Part shown: positions 1 to 9,367 of the stretch, piece after piece
Layout of the letters: each line of letters opens with the position of its first letter
How positions within the stretch are numbered: the first letter of the stretch is position 1
NCBI RefSeq assembly: GCF_947492405.1
Contig: NZ_CANLMP010000003.1
Coordinates: 434,001 to 498,000 of the forward strand
DNA length: 64,000 nucleotides
Origin: an uncultured Aquimarina sp.
GTDB lineage: Bacteria > Bacteroidota > Bacteroidia > Flavobacteriales > Flavobacteriaceae
Reading direction: 5' to 3'
Made by a program: the position numbers and the translations under genes
Notes under the pieces: generated by a model
What the model was told of the DNA's origin: nothing
The model's input: the letters and a program-made list of their open reading frames with translations, nothing else
The model's database searches: none

Positions 1-122
1 CCGTCAGAAGCATATCCATGTCCTGGATCTATAACAACGACTTGAGCCTGAGATGCTAAAGAAAACAAAAAGATAATGACAAGTAGCGGTTTTATAGTAA
101 AGATTTTAATTATGTTTTTCAT
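1..122 (-). CDS. N-acetylmuramoyl-L-alanine amidase, N-terminal fragment
   Basis: Partial gene running off the left edge; only the first 40 codons are present. The start lies at 120-122 on the minus strand. A hydrophobic signal peptide (KPLLVIIFLFSLASQAQ) is followed directly by VVVIDPGHGYASDG, the first strand and zinc-binding His loop of the Amidase_3 family, which cuts the bond between muramic acid and the stem peptide in peptidoglycan. It starts only 4 bases after the stop codon of the upstream PD40 gene, so the two are very likely co-transcribed. With the M23 endopeptidase further upstream it forms a secreted cell-wall-hydrolase cluster. The catalytic Glu and the rest of the domain lie outside the window, so activity and total length cannot be judged. 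Confidence 0.8.
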   Translation of the reverse strand, partial: MKNIIKIFTIKPLLVIIFLFSLASQAQVVVIDPGHGYASD

Positions 123-126
123 GGGA

Positions 127-1002
127 TTAGTTTTTAAGAGTGAGATCAGCTACAAAAATTCTTCCTGTTTTTTCATCAGAAAAAGCAATTCTTTTACCAT
201 CAGGAGATATATCTCCCCAAGTTTCGATTTTATCATCAGAATTTGTTAATCGAGTTTTTTTTGCGGAATCTGTTGCAATGTGAAATAAATCAGAAGCAGA
301 AATAGTATGTCCGTCATCACTTTGATCTTCAAAAGTAATTATCCCACTGCTATCTGGTAACCACGAACTTGCTAGTCCCATTCCTAAGGATTTTCGATCT
401 TGTTTTCCATAAATCGAATATAAGTATATGTTTGGCCCTTCATGAACAATTACCATCATTTGATCAGGAGAAATAATAGGATGGTAGAATTGACCTTTTT
501 CTTGTGTGATTACCCAAGGTTTTCCATTCATTCCTTCTTTAGCTTCTAGCTTAAGCGTTTCTAAATTGATATATACGATTAAGTTTTTATTTGATTTTGC
601 CCTAAGAGATAGATTGGTGTTATCAGGATGGATGTCATTTAATATTTTTTCTTTGCCTGTTTGTAGATGTAAGCTTTTTACTATTAAGTTTCCAAATAAT
701 TCGCCTTCCGGTTTTTCTCTAAAAATAATACTCTGACTATCTGCCGACCAATTAGCTAAGTATCCAATACCTAAACCATTTTTTATTTTTTTTATTTGAT
801 TGGAATTGGTGAGATCTACAATGAATAAAGCATCGTTATGATGATCTGTAAAGAGTATTTTTTGTCCGTTAGGAGCCCAGATAGGAGTGCTATATTCTCC
901 GTCATCGGTTATAGGAATACTGTTAGATATAATTTGGGATCGTGTGATTTGATTAAGTAGCAAGCATATGATGATGCATACTATTTGTTTTGTAGTTTTC
1001 AT
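127..1002 (-). CDS. Secreted PD40/TolB-type beta-propeller protein
   Basis: 291 residues with an N-terminal signal peptide (cleavage near SQIIS). The mature part contains repeated PD40-type blades: PIWAPNGQKILFTDHH near residue 42, NWSADSQSIIFREK near 85, ISPDQMMVIVHEG near 178, SWLPDSSGIITFED near 215 and ISPDGKRIAFSDE near 265. Such propellers, as in TolB, usually act as protein- or wall-binding scaffolds rather than enzymes. No catalytic motif is visible. It is the middle gene of a minus-strand cluster between a T9SS M23 endopeptidase and an amidase, so a supporting role for secreted wall hydrolases is inferred. The upstream gap holds a long stem structure that may attenuate transcription. 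Confidence 0.75.
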   Translation of the reverse strand: MKTTKQIVCIIICLLLNQITRSQIISNSIPITDDGEYSTPIWAPNGQKILFTDHHNDALFIVDLTNSNQIKKIKNGLGIGYLANWSADSQSIIFREKPEGELFGNLIVKSLHLQTGKEKILNDIHPDNTNLSLRAKSNKNLIVYINLETLKLEAKEGMNGKPWVITQEKGQFYHPIISPDQMMVIVHEGPNIYLYSIYGKQDRKSLGMGLASSWLPDSSGIITFEDQSDDGHTISASDLFHIATDSAKKTRLTNSDDKIETWGDISPDGKRIAFSDEKTGRIFVADLTLKN

Positions 1003-1049
1003 AGGATGTTTGTGTTTTAATTTATCTTCTAGTAGTATGTATGAAAAGG

Positions 1050-1109
1050 AAAAGGGTTCCGATAAGCTATCTTATCATAGTTGTTAACCAAAAAACATGG
1101 AACCCTTTT
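1050..1109 (-). terminator. Nested hairpin between M23 and PD40 genes
   Basis: An 11-bp outer stem (AAAAGGGTTCC with GGAACCCTTTT) encloses a second hairpin, GATAAG-CTAT-CTTATC. On the minus strand the outer stem ends in a T-rich run. It lies after the stop codon of the M23 gene and before the PD40 start, so it could be a partial terminator or an mRNA-stabilising 3' structure. Confidence 0.55.
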
Positions 1110-1127
1110 ACACACACATTTACAAAC

Positions 1128-3551
1128 TTAATTCTTGATAACCGGAATCGTTTTAGAACCCATATCACCACTTACTTTAATAAAATACTGACCATTTTGA
1201 ATTGAAGTAAAGTGGTTGCTAAGATCTATAGTATGATTTTGAGATTCTTTAGTATGTTCTCGAAAAGATTTTAATATGCGACCCGTTATATCAATAATCG
1301 ATATAAACGTAGATGAACCTGCTAGTGATTGATAACTAAGCATGATGTCTTTTCCATTTGTAGGATTAGGATATACTTCTACAGGATGATTAACAAAAGT
1401 GTCATCTTGTATATTTGTATTTTGGCGTGTAAGTGAATTAATAGTGACATCTAGATTACCAGGAGAAGACCAATTACCGGCGGCATCTCTTACCAAACTT
1501 TTGATTTTTCCGTTTCTTCTTCTAATATCTTTAGTAACAGCCGATCCAGCAGATATTGTTGTTGTATTATCAGCTCTGAATTTATATACTTTTAGGTCAT
1601 CAAATTCTATACTTGTTTTGTTTGTTCTAAGAGAAATAGTACTACCGTTTTTAATGGGTGATGGGTCCGTCCACTTAAGAATAGAATTATTATTCCTAAA
1701 TATTTCTATAACACCAAATCCAGGACTATAAGTAATCTTGTAATTTGCCCACTTATTATCTAAAGGTACATCATCAATAGCTCTGAAATTTAGCTGATTA
1801 TTTACAGTTTCGTAGACTCTTACCTTATTATCTTCCCCGCTAAACCATATTAGATAGGAGTTTCCTCTTTGACTTTGGTCAGGATTGTCTGCCATGATAT
1901 GAATCCCAAATTTTCGAGGACCACTAGTTGATATTATTTTTGCAGAGAATTCATATAAATACGGAAGTCCTGAATTTTGAGATAAAAAGGTGTTTAGTTT
2001 TGTATTGTCAGAAGAAATATCGGATTGTCGCAGATGCCCGTTGTTAACCGTCCAATTACCAGAACCTTTTACATATCCTGAATAAAAAACATTAAAATTA
2101 TCATTAAAGAATCCATTACCTCGATTGGCATACCAATTACTACCATATTTTTCTAATGCTTGATAGAACCTACGTGTGACTCCCACATTGTCGGTATCAT
2201 TATAATTGGTCGTAAAATTTCCAGATTGAGTATTTCCACCAACAGCACTTATGGAGGTTGTCGGAGCTTGTGTATCTGCCTGTGATCCAAAAGTATTCTG
2301 AGAGCGATAAATATAGTTTTGTCTCGGTTGTCCGGCATCTACAAAAGATCCAGGAGTAGGAGAGTTTCCTCCTGCGGCTCTCCACTCAAAATGAATATGA
2401 TCTCCGGTAGATCCACCAGTGGTGCCTTCTAGAGCAATTACTTGTCCTTTCTGTACAGATTGCCCTTGACTAACTAACAATGTTTTGTTATGTGCATAAT
2501 AGGTACGTGTACCATCGCTATGTCTTATAATAACTAATCTACCATAGCCACTAGATAAACTTCCGCTTATACCCGAAAAAGATACAGTTCCTGCAGCTGA
2601 TGCGCGAACATTATCATCTCTTGACTGAGTAGTGGCAAAATCAATGGCGTGATACCCATGATGACCACCAGGAGTAAAAAAACCACATTGACCAACAGGA
2701 GTATGTGATCCGGTAGGACCAGGAGTACCATGTCTGGAAACACAATTTTCTCTTCCAAAATCCCATGGTAAATAATAAGATAATGCAGATTTTTGGTTAC
2801 TTGATATATTTTTTTTGTGTTTTGAAAGGTTGTTCCAACCTAAGACTTCAATTGGTTTTTCTATTGATTTACTAATAGTTTTACTTTGTTTCGTTTCGAT
2901 TTCATATTCATAAATAATATCAGAAATACCATGCAAATGGTCTATTTTTTTCTTAGTTGATCCAGAGAATATAAAACGATCACGTTGAGGTGAGAGTAGT
3001 GGGGTTTTAGTATATTGAAATGGAATTACAAGCTCCTCAATATTATTCGTTTGTAAGTCATAGATAAAAATTCCTTCGTGTTCTTCTGCCATATCCAGAT
3101 ATAAGGCTTCCACAAAAAATTGATTAGGATTTTTTGTCCAGGCAATGGGTTTTAGAACAATTTCTTTTCGATCTTTATTTGTTTTACTTTGTAAAGTAGT
3201 TTGCTTATTATTTTTTAGATTAACTTTCTTTAAGTTAAAAGCACCTCCTATTTGTTCCCTTTCTAGATAAACCCATATATCCGGATCATAGGGACTCTGC
3301 ATACCTTGAAAAAAATCAAAATCTGGAGTTATACTTATTTTATCAGAGATATTTTGAATTTGTTGCACGATATTATCAATGGTGGTTGTAATATGTAATG
3401 AAGCCTTTTTCTGTTCTAATATGCTAGTTTTTTGATTTTTTAAATTCTGAGTGTGTAATTTGTTATCTTTTTTTAAAATAAGCTCTTGAGCACTGGATAT
3501 TGATGCAAATAGTAAAAAAGTAAATAAAACTTTTAGTGTAGTGTTTTTCAT
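1128..3551 (-). CDS. T9SS-secreted M23 family metalloendopeptidase
   Basis: 807 residues: signal peptide (1-21); an N-terminal region of about 230 residues with propeller-like strands; an M23/LytM peptidase domain at about 290-395; a beta-sandwich of probable LamG-like fold at about 470-660; and a C-terminal T9SS type A sorting domain from about 730 (VEVYPNPTNG). In the peptidase domain HAIDFA near residue 301 supplies the first zinc ligands, YYAH near 351 the catalytic His, and GDHIHFEW near 384 the HxH zinc motif. The family cleaves peptide cross-bridges of peptidoglycan. Export across the outer membrane is expected from the sorting domain, so the target may be other bacteria or shed wall. 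Spacing around the first His differs slightly from lysostaphin. It heads the cluster with the PD40 and amidase genes. Confidence 0.9.
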   Translation of the reverse strand: MKNTTLKVLFTFLLFASISSAQELILKKDNKLHTQNLKNQKTSILEQKKASLHITTTIDNIVQQIQNISDKISITPDFDFFQGMQSPYDPDIWVYLEREQIGGAFNLKKVNLKNNKQTTLQSKTNKDRKEIVLKPIAWTKNPNQFFVEALYLDMAEEHEGIFIYDLQTNNIEELVIPFQYTKTPLLSPQRDRFIFSGSTKKKIDHLHGISDIIYEYEIETKQSKTISKSIEKPIEVLGWNNLSKHKKNISSNQKSALSYYLPWDFGRENCVSRHGTPGPTGSHTPVGQCGFFTPGGHHGYHAIDFATTQSRDDNVRASAAGTVSFSGISGSLSSGYGRLVIIRHSDGTRTYYAHNKTLLVSQGQSVQKGQVIALEGTTGGSTGDHIHFEWRAAGGNSPTPGSFVDAGQPRQNYIYRSQNTFGSQADTQAPTTSISAVGGNTQSGNFTTNYNDTDNVGVTRRFYQALEKYGSNWYANRGNGFFNDNFNVFYSGYVKGSGNWTVNNGHLRQSDISSDNTKLNTFLSQNSGLPYLYEFSAKIISTSGPRKFGIHIMADNPDQSQRGNSYLIWFSGEDNKVRVYETVNNQLNFRAIDDVPLDNKWANYKITYSPGFGVIEIFRNNNSILKWTDPSPIKNGSTISLRTNKTSIEFDDLKVYKFRADNTTTISAGSAVTKDIRRRNGKIKSLVRDAAGNWSSPGNLDVTINSLTRQNTNIQDDTFVNHPVEVYPNPTNGKDIMLSYQSLAGSSTFISIIDITGRILKSFREHTKESQNHTIDLSNHFTSIQNGQYFIKVSGDMGSKTIPVIKN

Positions 3552-3695
3552 AATGATGAGTTTGTGTGTAGTTCGTTTTATAATCCTAATGCATTTGATT
3601 GATTATTAGAATTATTCCTTTCAAACTCGAAAATTAGAAACTCTATTTATGAAAAACATGGGCACATGTACTCATTTTTAATTGTACTCCGCGGA

Positions 3696-4355
3696 TCAAT
3701 GATATACATCTTTTAGTTTCATAGTGTATTTAAAGAGTGCATTACTGCCAGTGATTTGTAGCTTTTTGCAAATGTTTTGTCGGTGGTTTTTTATGGTCTT
3801 TTCACTTTTAAAAAGATCAAAGGCTATTTCTTTATTAGTTTTTCCTAAAGCCACTTCATTTAGTATTTTTACCTCTGTTTTTGATAATTGGTCATATGAC
3901 TTATCTGAAACTCCAAGTATTGGATTGGCCTTTTCTTTCCACCAAGATTCTCTGAATACTCTGCTGATATACGGTTTGTTTTCGAATGCTCTTCCTGCGC
4001 ATTTCATGATGTTTTCTACGGTGTCGGCTTTATAAAGAATCCATTTGATTTCTAAATCTTTAAGCTCCTTAATTAGCCACTCTTCTAAGGTAAAAGCCAT
4101 AATAACAATCTTAGTTCGGGTAGCATGTAATTTGGTGTATTTTGCTAATTCGATTCCAGAATCATTAGAATTCAAAGTAGCATCAATTACGATAAAATCC
4201 GGTTGATTATTTACAATTACTTTTCGTATATTTTGTAAATCACTGATATCGTCATATAAGGTGAATTTTAGGTCTTTAGGAGCTTCTAACATCGCTTTGA
4301 TTCCCAATCTCTTTAAGGGGTCATCATAAGCGACAACAACACTATATTCTTTCAT
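3696..4355 (-). CDS. LuxR/NarL-type response regulator (orphan)
   Basis: 219 residues from the ATG at 4353-4355; an ATG 33 bases upstream would add MLIFHNKSLKA, which does not fit a receiver fold. The receiver domain has the acidic pair in VVVAYDDP and a probable phospho-acceptor Asp58 in FIVIDATLNS. The C-terminal HTH (LSKTEVKILNEVALGKTNK onward) is a typical LuxR/GerE DNA-binding domain. No histidine kinase gene is adjacent, so its partner is unknown. The sequence around the acceptor (DATLNSND) is less conserved than in standard NarL proteins, so phosphorylation is not certain. It reads in the same direction as the wall-hydrolase cluster but is separated from it by about 140 bases. Confidence 0.85.
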   Translation of the reverse strand: MKEYSVVVAYDDPLKRLGIKAMLEAPKDLKFTLYDDISDLQNIRKVIVNNQPDFIVIDATLNSNDSGIELAKYTKLHATRTKIVIMAFTLEEWLIKELKDLEIKWILYKADTVENIMKCAGRAFENKPYISRVFRESWWKEKANPILGVSDKSYDQLSKTEVKILNEVALGKTNKEIAFDLFKSEKTIKNHRQNICKKLQITGSNALFKYTMKLKDVYH

Positions 4356-5107
4356 AGCTTTTAGGGATTTATTATGAAATATCAACAATTATCCTGGTTC
4401 GGTTTGTGGAGTGTATTGCTGAGTTGATTTAATTATGCGCTGTGATTATAAAGCTACTGAAACGGATGTTTTTGCAAATAAGAAATAGGCATAGAAACGA
4501 TGTGGAAAAAAACTTGGGTGTGGTTTGATATTTTCATTAGTGTTAAGTTTGTGTATGAACCTTATAAAGTTATATTTTATTTCTCTTTGTTTGCGCAAGG
4601 TGTTAGAGTTTTCGACATAAAGGTGTTTTTTTTAGCCAAAGATAAGTGCATCAAAATACTGTTAAATAATGTATTAAGTGTATTTGATTCGTAGTGAAAA
4701 GCAAATAATCTAGTGTTTTAGTAGGTTTTTTAATAATGGTAATTTAGAATCATTATCACAGATAAAGTAAGTTAAAACTTACTTTGCTTCTTTGTGTTTT
4801 GTATAGATTAAAGGGATTATAGGATTGTTTTAATGTATTTGTACTTGTATTTTTTGTTTTAGGATTCTTAAAATCAAACTTTTTTAAGTAAAATAGTTTT
4901 GTTTAATGTTCAGTTAACTTGAGTAAGTAAACTTTTTAAAAAGAATAATATAATTAGTACTTTATAAAACTCAACATCTAAAAATGTTATTGTAATGCCC
5001 TAAACAACACATAAATTTTTCTAAAAACAAATGCTTTTAAATCTTTTTGGGGAATCTTTAACACCGTAAGATCTTGTTTGTTAGTATCTTAAGGCAAAAT
5101 AGAAATT
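4356..5107. other. Long AT-rich intergenic region
   Basis: About 750 bases between a minus-strand regulator and a plus-strand small gene. A plus-strand open frame at 4500-4694 has no signal peptide, plausible domain or good start context, and I do not call it. A perfect 10-bp inverted repeat lies at 4764-4785. The last 100 bases are probably the leader of the 118-residue gene. I see no structured RNA that I can name. Confidence 0.5.
4764..4785. repeat. Perfect 10-bp inverted repeat
   Basis: AAAGTAAGTT and AACTTACTTT are separated by two A residues. A T-rich but interrupted stretch follows on the plus strand. It could be an operator or a weak terminator; no gene ends nearby on the plus strand, which favours a regulatory site. 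Confidence 0.4.
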
Positions 5108-5464
5108 ATGAAAAAAATACTACTTATTATATTGTTTTTTGTTGGTTTAACTTCTTTGCATTCCAACTTAGATTATACTGAAACTAATGGGCTAGCTTTT
5201 GCAAATGATAAAACATTTTCTTTTGAGCTTGATGCTACATCTACCCAGCAATCGATTACTATCTTATCTGATGTAAAAGAACCTATGTTAATTAAGATTA
5301 TAGACAAATCTGGTTTTATAAGAATTCAAAAAAAATTACATCTCGATAGGGAGATCGATCTTGCTATACTAGATGAAGGGCTATACTTAATCAAAGTGTA
5401 TGTAGGTAACCATATGGAGATAAAAAGGTTCTACAAAGGCAACGATAGTGTCGATATTAGATGA
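5108..5464 (+). CDS. Small secreted protein resembling a lone T9SS sorting domain
   Basis: 118 residues. A signal peptide (KKILLIILFFVGLTSLHS) is followed by a short linker and about 75 residues of beta-strand pattern. The segment IKIIDKSGFIRIQKK, then DLAILDEGLYLIKVYVG and MEIKRFYK, matches the pattern of T9SS type A C-terminal domains, for example DLSGYRNGVYVLILEYG in the neighbouring 1133-residue protein. The long passenger domain normally found before such a domain is absent. DUF3244-type small proteins have a similar shape. Function is unknown. A strong hairpin follows the stop codon, so it is probably monocistronic. Confidence 0.65.
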   Translation: MKKILLIILFFVGLTSLHSNLDYTETNGLAFANDKTFSFELDATSTQQSITILSDVKEPMLIKIIDKSGFIRIQKKLHLDREIDLAILDEGLYLIKVYVGNHMEIKRFYKGNDSVDIR

Positions 5465-5508
5465 TTTTACTCCACTTGAGTAGGCAGATTATCATTTTAA
5501 AAACAGAT

Positions 5509-5553
5509 AAAACATCCCCATATCCGGATTTTTTTGGATATGGGAGATGTTTT
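5509..5553. terminator. Bidirectional intrinsic terminator
   Basis: AAAACATCCCCATATCC pairs with GGATATGGGAGATGTTTT across a short T-rich loop, with an A-tract on one side and a T-tract on the other. It sits between the convergent 118-residue and 1133-residue genes and can serve both. Confidence 0.85.
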
Positions 5554-5584
5554 GTTATTAATAACTACTATATAAAATAGCGCA

Positions 5585-8500
5585 CTAAGAGCTTTTGATT
5601 ATTTTTTTTATCAATTTCGAAGTTCCGTATTCCAGAATCAAAACATAAACGCCATTTCTATATCCAGATAAATCAATTATTTCCGTAGTTCGATTTAACG
5701 AATTTGGAGATATAGTTTGTATCAGCTTTCCATTAATATCTAAAACTGAAATACGAGTTTTTGAATTACTCGGAATTCCATTGATATAGACAAGATTAAG
5801 TAATAGGTTTTGATAAATGTTAATGTTGCTTTTATCCAATTCTGATATACTTAACGTTGATTCTTCGATATTGATAGTAAATTGTATGGTTTGAGATGCT
5901 CCATTACAATCATTTGAAAAATCGACTTGTACCAACCAATTACCTTCTACTTCAGTGTCATTATCCGAAACTGAAGTAAACGAAATCTCTTCTGATGAAT
6001 ATGTTGTATTATTTGGTCCTGTCCAGGTTAGTATACCATCGTATAGATTAGATGGTAGTCGTAAGCTGAAATTACTGCCTGTATTGATATTCATTTCGGT
6101 AGCATTTTCTAAGTTCGTGTACCCATTATTATCTATATTTATTTGTACCGCATTAGATAAGTCTTGATTAGGTGGGTATACTGTCAGGTTTAGATTTTGA
6201 GTGCTATCTTCATCACATGCATTTTGATTTTTATACCTCACTATATAGGTCCCAGAATCGGATGGTGATACATTGGTTAATTGCCATGCGGTTGATAAAT
6301 CAGGAGTTGTATCTATGGTTCCGTCGGGGTATTCTAATTCGAAATTAGATGTGCCTGCATTTTGAACTCCAAGATAGATACTTGCTCCTTCGCAAATTTC
6401 CAGATTATCTTGTTGAAACCAACTGGTTCCATCATTTACAAATGGAGTGAGTGCAAGAGGTTCCTGTACATTCAATACGATTGTTGTTTGTGCAATACAA
6501 GATCCATTGTTATAAGAAATCAGGTATGAACCAGAATCTGAGACCTGAACATCATTAAAGATCCATGCTGTAGATACATCCGGAGTATTATCAATAGTTC
6601 CATCCGGGTATTGTATTTGTACATTTTCTGACCCTATATTTTGCATTCCTAAATAAATATTTGCGCCAAGACAAATATCAAGAGTACTTTGCTGTAACCA
6701 TTCGGTTCCGTTATTTACATATGGAGTAACTACTTCATTACACTGTAAAGGTGATAGCGAAGCTTCAAAAATTCCTCTTCCATGCGTTCCTATAAATATT
6801 TTGTCTTCATTTAAATACTGAATTTCAATATCATTAACTGATGTATTCGGCAAGCATCCATATTTTTTCCACTCCTGAGTTCCGTCTTCTAGAAAGAATA
6901 CACCATTATATGTTCCAATAAAAATAGAACCTTCTAAAGTGTCATAAGTCTCCAATGATAAGACAGGGATATTTGGTAAATTATAGGATATATTTTGCCA
7001 ACTATTTCCTCCATCAGTCGATTTATAAACTTTGCCATTATTAGTATATCCACCATACGAAATGAAAACGGTATTCTCGTCTGTAGGATGCACTTCTAAA
7101 TCAGAAATATATTGATTTACAGGAGTAGAACTGGATGTCCAATTCAAACTAGCTGCATCCTTAGCATAAACAACATTACTTCGAGAAGCATATATTTTAT
7201 CAGAATTTGTTTTTGCAATAGCAATTTGTTCTAAATCCTGAGAGGGACTTATATTATTGCCAATAACAGTCCAATTGGCTCCTTGATCATCTGATGCATA
7301 TACACTATTGTATCCAATAATAATACGATTAGAATTATTAGGATCAAGTTTAAAAGGAGTTTCCCAGGCACCTTGTTGATCTTCTCCTGGAGGAGAAATA
7401 AAAGTTCGGGTTCCGTTTACCCATTTTCTTAGAGCTCCATTTTGAATAGCATAATATCTAATACTAGGATTATTAAAATCTATTTCTTGACCCATTCCGT
7501 CGGCAGTGGGTTCATAACTTTGCCAAGTACCATTAGAGTTTCTGGTTACATTTCCGTTATCCTGAGATCCTGCTCCTAGTATATTAGGATCGGTTTGCGA
7601 AACTGCAATGTCGTAGTATTGAGTGATAAATAAGTCAGAAGAAAGGTTGCTAAAAGATTTATTAGATACAGAATACCTAAAAATACCTCCGTCATTACAA
7701 TAATAGATAAAATCTGATTGTAATGGGTTCCTGTAAATGTTTCGTTGATCCACGTGTATAAAAGGTAGACCGTTTTGTCCTAACCATTGTGTAGTAGCCT
7801 GAAAAGTGTCTCCTTCATTACTAGAGGCATAACATTCAAAGTTTCCAACTACAATATCGGCATCAGAATTATTGGCAAAGGAAACAACACAATTAGATTC
7901 GGGTAATGTTTTTTGATTAAAATTTTGGCCAAAATCTGATGAAACATTTAATATAGAACCGTTTGTAATAGCTACATATCCAGAATTGGATTTGGTTGAA
8001 ATTGAAATTCTAACCTGACCACTTCCAAAATCGTTTTTTAAGTTAAAACTCTGTCCGTTGTCGGTACTTAAATAGAACTGACCACTAGAACCACCTGCAT
8101 AGACATCGTTAGAGTTTAAGCTATATTTTACCGCTCTAATATTTGCATTAATTATTTTAGTAGTAGTAGTAAAATAATCTGTTGTTCTATATAATCCGTC
8201 TGAGGTTGCAACTAAAACTTCTGAAGGATTATTTGGGTTTACATCTATTTCATAAATTCTAATATTTTGTGGTAAGGTAAATGTTAAGTTAGTTGGCGCA
8301 AAGCTTACGCCTCCATCATTTGATTCATATATACCAATACCAGAAGGACCATACCAAACGATATCACTTAATGCAATAAAAATTCTATCTGGATTAGCGG
8401 CGTTAATAATAATGTCTGAGACAGCTGTGTGCGGCAAATTGTCATTTAGATTGATGTAGGATTGACCGCCATCTGTAGTTTTCCAAATTCCACCAAAAGC

Positions 8501-8986
8501 AGCACCTACCCAGAAGATATTTGCATCTGTAGGGTGAAAACCAATACTACTAACTCTACCCATATCAATTTGATACCCAAAATTACCGTTGTAGTTTACG
8601 GCACTCCATTCTGCATTATAATCAGAATCTTGACAATTGGCATTGGAAGAACGTTTTTTGGATATCTTAGATTGAGTGAAATCTCCTAGCGTACCATCTT
8701 CATTTAGATGGTGTTTCCAAAAACTTTTCCACCTTTGGTATTTTACGAAATCACCATCTCTAAAATCCCCCTGAGATAGTTCTGCAAAAGTCAGTCCGGG
8801 ACAACTTATTTTAAAATAAGTATCAGCTTCTTTTACGATATCATCAAAAGTCGCTTTTTTACCACTTTTTTTGATTAGAAATTGATTAGAAATTATTTCT
8901 TTAATGTTTCTAATTGGTTCTTTTTTTTGTGAGGTAACTGTCATGCATAGGAGTGAGATGAGCAGTACAATGAATGTTCTCTTCAT
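5585..8986 (-). CDS. T9SS-secreted BNR/sortilin-type propeller protein with Ig-like repeats
   Basis: 1133 residues. After a signal peptide, residues of about 100-750 contain many BNR/Asp-box blades such as WKTTDGGQSYINL, YESNDGGVSF, YRTTDYFTTT, YLSTDNGQSF, YASDDQGANW and YKSTDGGNSW, the pattern of VPS10/sortilin-like and sialidase-like propellers. Two tandem Ig-like modules of about 94 residues follow (both with YPDGTID and ending DSG-Y), then a third, more diverged module and a C-terminal T9SS type A domain. It is probably displayed on the surface or released, with a binding or exo-glycan role. The sialidase catalytic Arg triad and nucleophile Tyr are not evident, so I do not call it an enzyme. 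The gene stands alone, with a strong terminator after it. Confidence 0.85.
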   Translation of the reverse strand: MKRTFIVLLISLLCMTVTSQKKEPIRNIKEIISNQFLIKKSGKKATFDDIVKEADTYFKISCPGLTFAELSQGDFRDGDFVKYQRWKSFWKHHLNEDGTLGDFTQSKISKKRSSNANCQDSDYNAEWSAVNYNGNFGYQIDMGRVSSIGFHPTDANIFWVGAAFGGIWKTTDGGQSYINLNDNLPHTAVSDIIINAANPDRIFIALSDIVWYGPSGIGIYESNDGGVSFAPTNLTFTLPQNIRIYEIDVNPNNPSEVLVATSDGLYRTTDYFTTTTKIINANIRAVKYSLNSNDVYAGGSSGQFYLSTDNGQSFNLKNDFGSGQVRISISTKSNSGYVAITNGSILNVSSDFGQNFNQKTLPESNCVVSFANNSDADIVVGNFECYASSNEGDTFQATTQWLGQNGLPFIHVDQRNIYRNPLQSDFIYYCNDGGIFRYSVSNKSFSNLSSDLFITQYYDIAVSQTDPNILGAGSQDNGNVTRNSNGTWQSYEPTADGMGQEIDFNNPSIRYYAIQNGALRKWVNGTRTFISPPGEDQQGAWETPFKLDPNNSNRIIIGYNSVYASDDQGANWTVIGNNISPSQDLEQIAIAKTNSDKIYASRSNVVYAKDAASLNWTSSSTPVNQYISDLEVHPTDENTVFISYGGYTNNGKVYKSTDGGNSWQNISYNLPNIPVLSLETYDTLEGSIFIGTYNGVFFLEDGTQEWKKYGCLPNTSVNDIEIQYLNEDKIFIGTHGRGIFEASLSPLQCNEVVTPYVNNGTEWLQQSTLDICLGANIYLGMQNIGSENVQIQYPDGTIDNTPDVSTAWIFNDVQVSDSGSYLISYNNGSCIAQTTIVLNVQEPLALTPFVNDGTSWFQQDNLEICEGASIYLGVQNAGTSNFELEYPDGTIDTTPDLSTAWQLTNVSPSDSGTYIVRYKNQNACDEDSTQNLNLTVYPPNQDLSNAVQINIDNNGYTNLENATEMNINTGSNFSLRLPSNLYDGILTWTGPNNTTYSSEEISFTSVSDNDTEVEGNWLVQVDFSNDCNGASQTIQFTINIEESTLSISELDKSNINIYQNLLLNLVYINGIPSNSKTRISVLDINGKLIQTISPNSLNRTTEIIDLSGYRNGVYVLILEYGTSKLIKKIIKSS

Positions 8987-9367
8987 TTTGTTGAGTTTTG
9001 TGTGTACGATAGTTGATTAAACATTGCAACTTATCCATTTTTTTTGGAGTAGTATACTATGATTTTACCTCAAGTATGTGGTTTCTTACCAAATATGAGT
9101 GATTTTGTGCATTATACTAAAACTACCATTCATTTTTAAAAAATCTATCTACTTTGATATTATTACTATTAATACATTGATTAGATCAATGATTATAGAT
9201 ACTAAGGAGAAGATCAAGTCATGAAACGTTAAATATTGGTGTTTTATTTGTTGTTTACTCTAGATATCAAAAATAGATATGAGTGATGTGCTTTTTGTGC
9301 AACAATTAATATTAGAATACGTCTATACGGTGAAAGCTTCATAAATCAAAAAACTAAAATCAACATT
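8987..9367. other. Divergent promoter region
   Basis: 380 bases between the divergent 1133-residue gene and the Skp/OmpH gene. The only clear element is a symmetric site at 9175-9191 (CATTGAT-TAG-ATCAATG). No open frame or RNA structure is convincing. Confidence 0.5.
9175..9191. promoter_or_regulatory. 7-bp dyad, operator-like
   Basis: CATTGAT and ATCAATG flank a 3-base centre, a size suited to a dimeric repressor. It lies roughly midway in a divergent intergenic region. The regulator is unknown and chance occurrence in AT-rich DNA is possible. Confidence 0.3.

Noticed and set aside
4500..4694. 64-residue open frame in the long gap
   Set aside because: No plausible start context, domain or composition; the gap is strongly AT-rich with T-rich codons that imitate hydrophobic residues.
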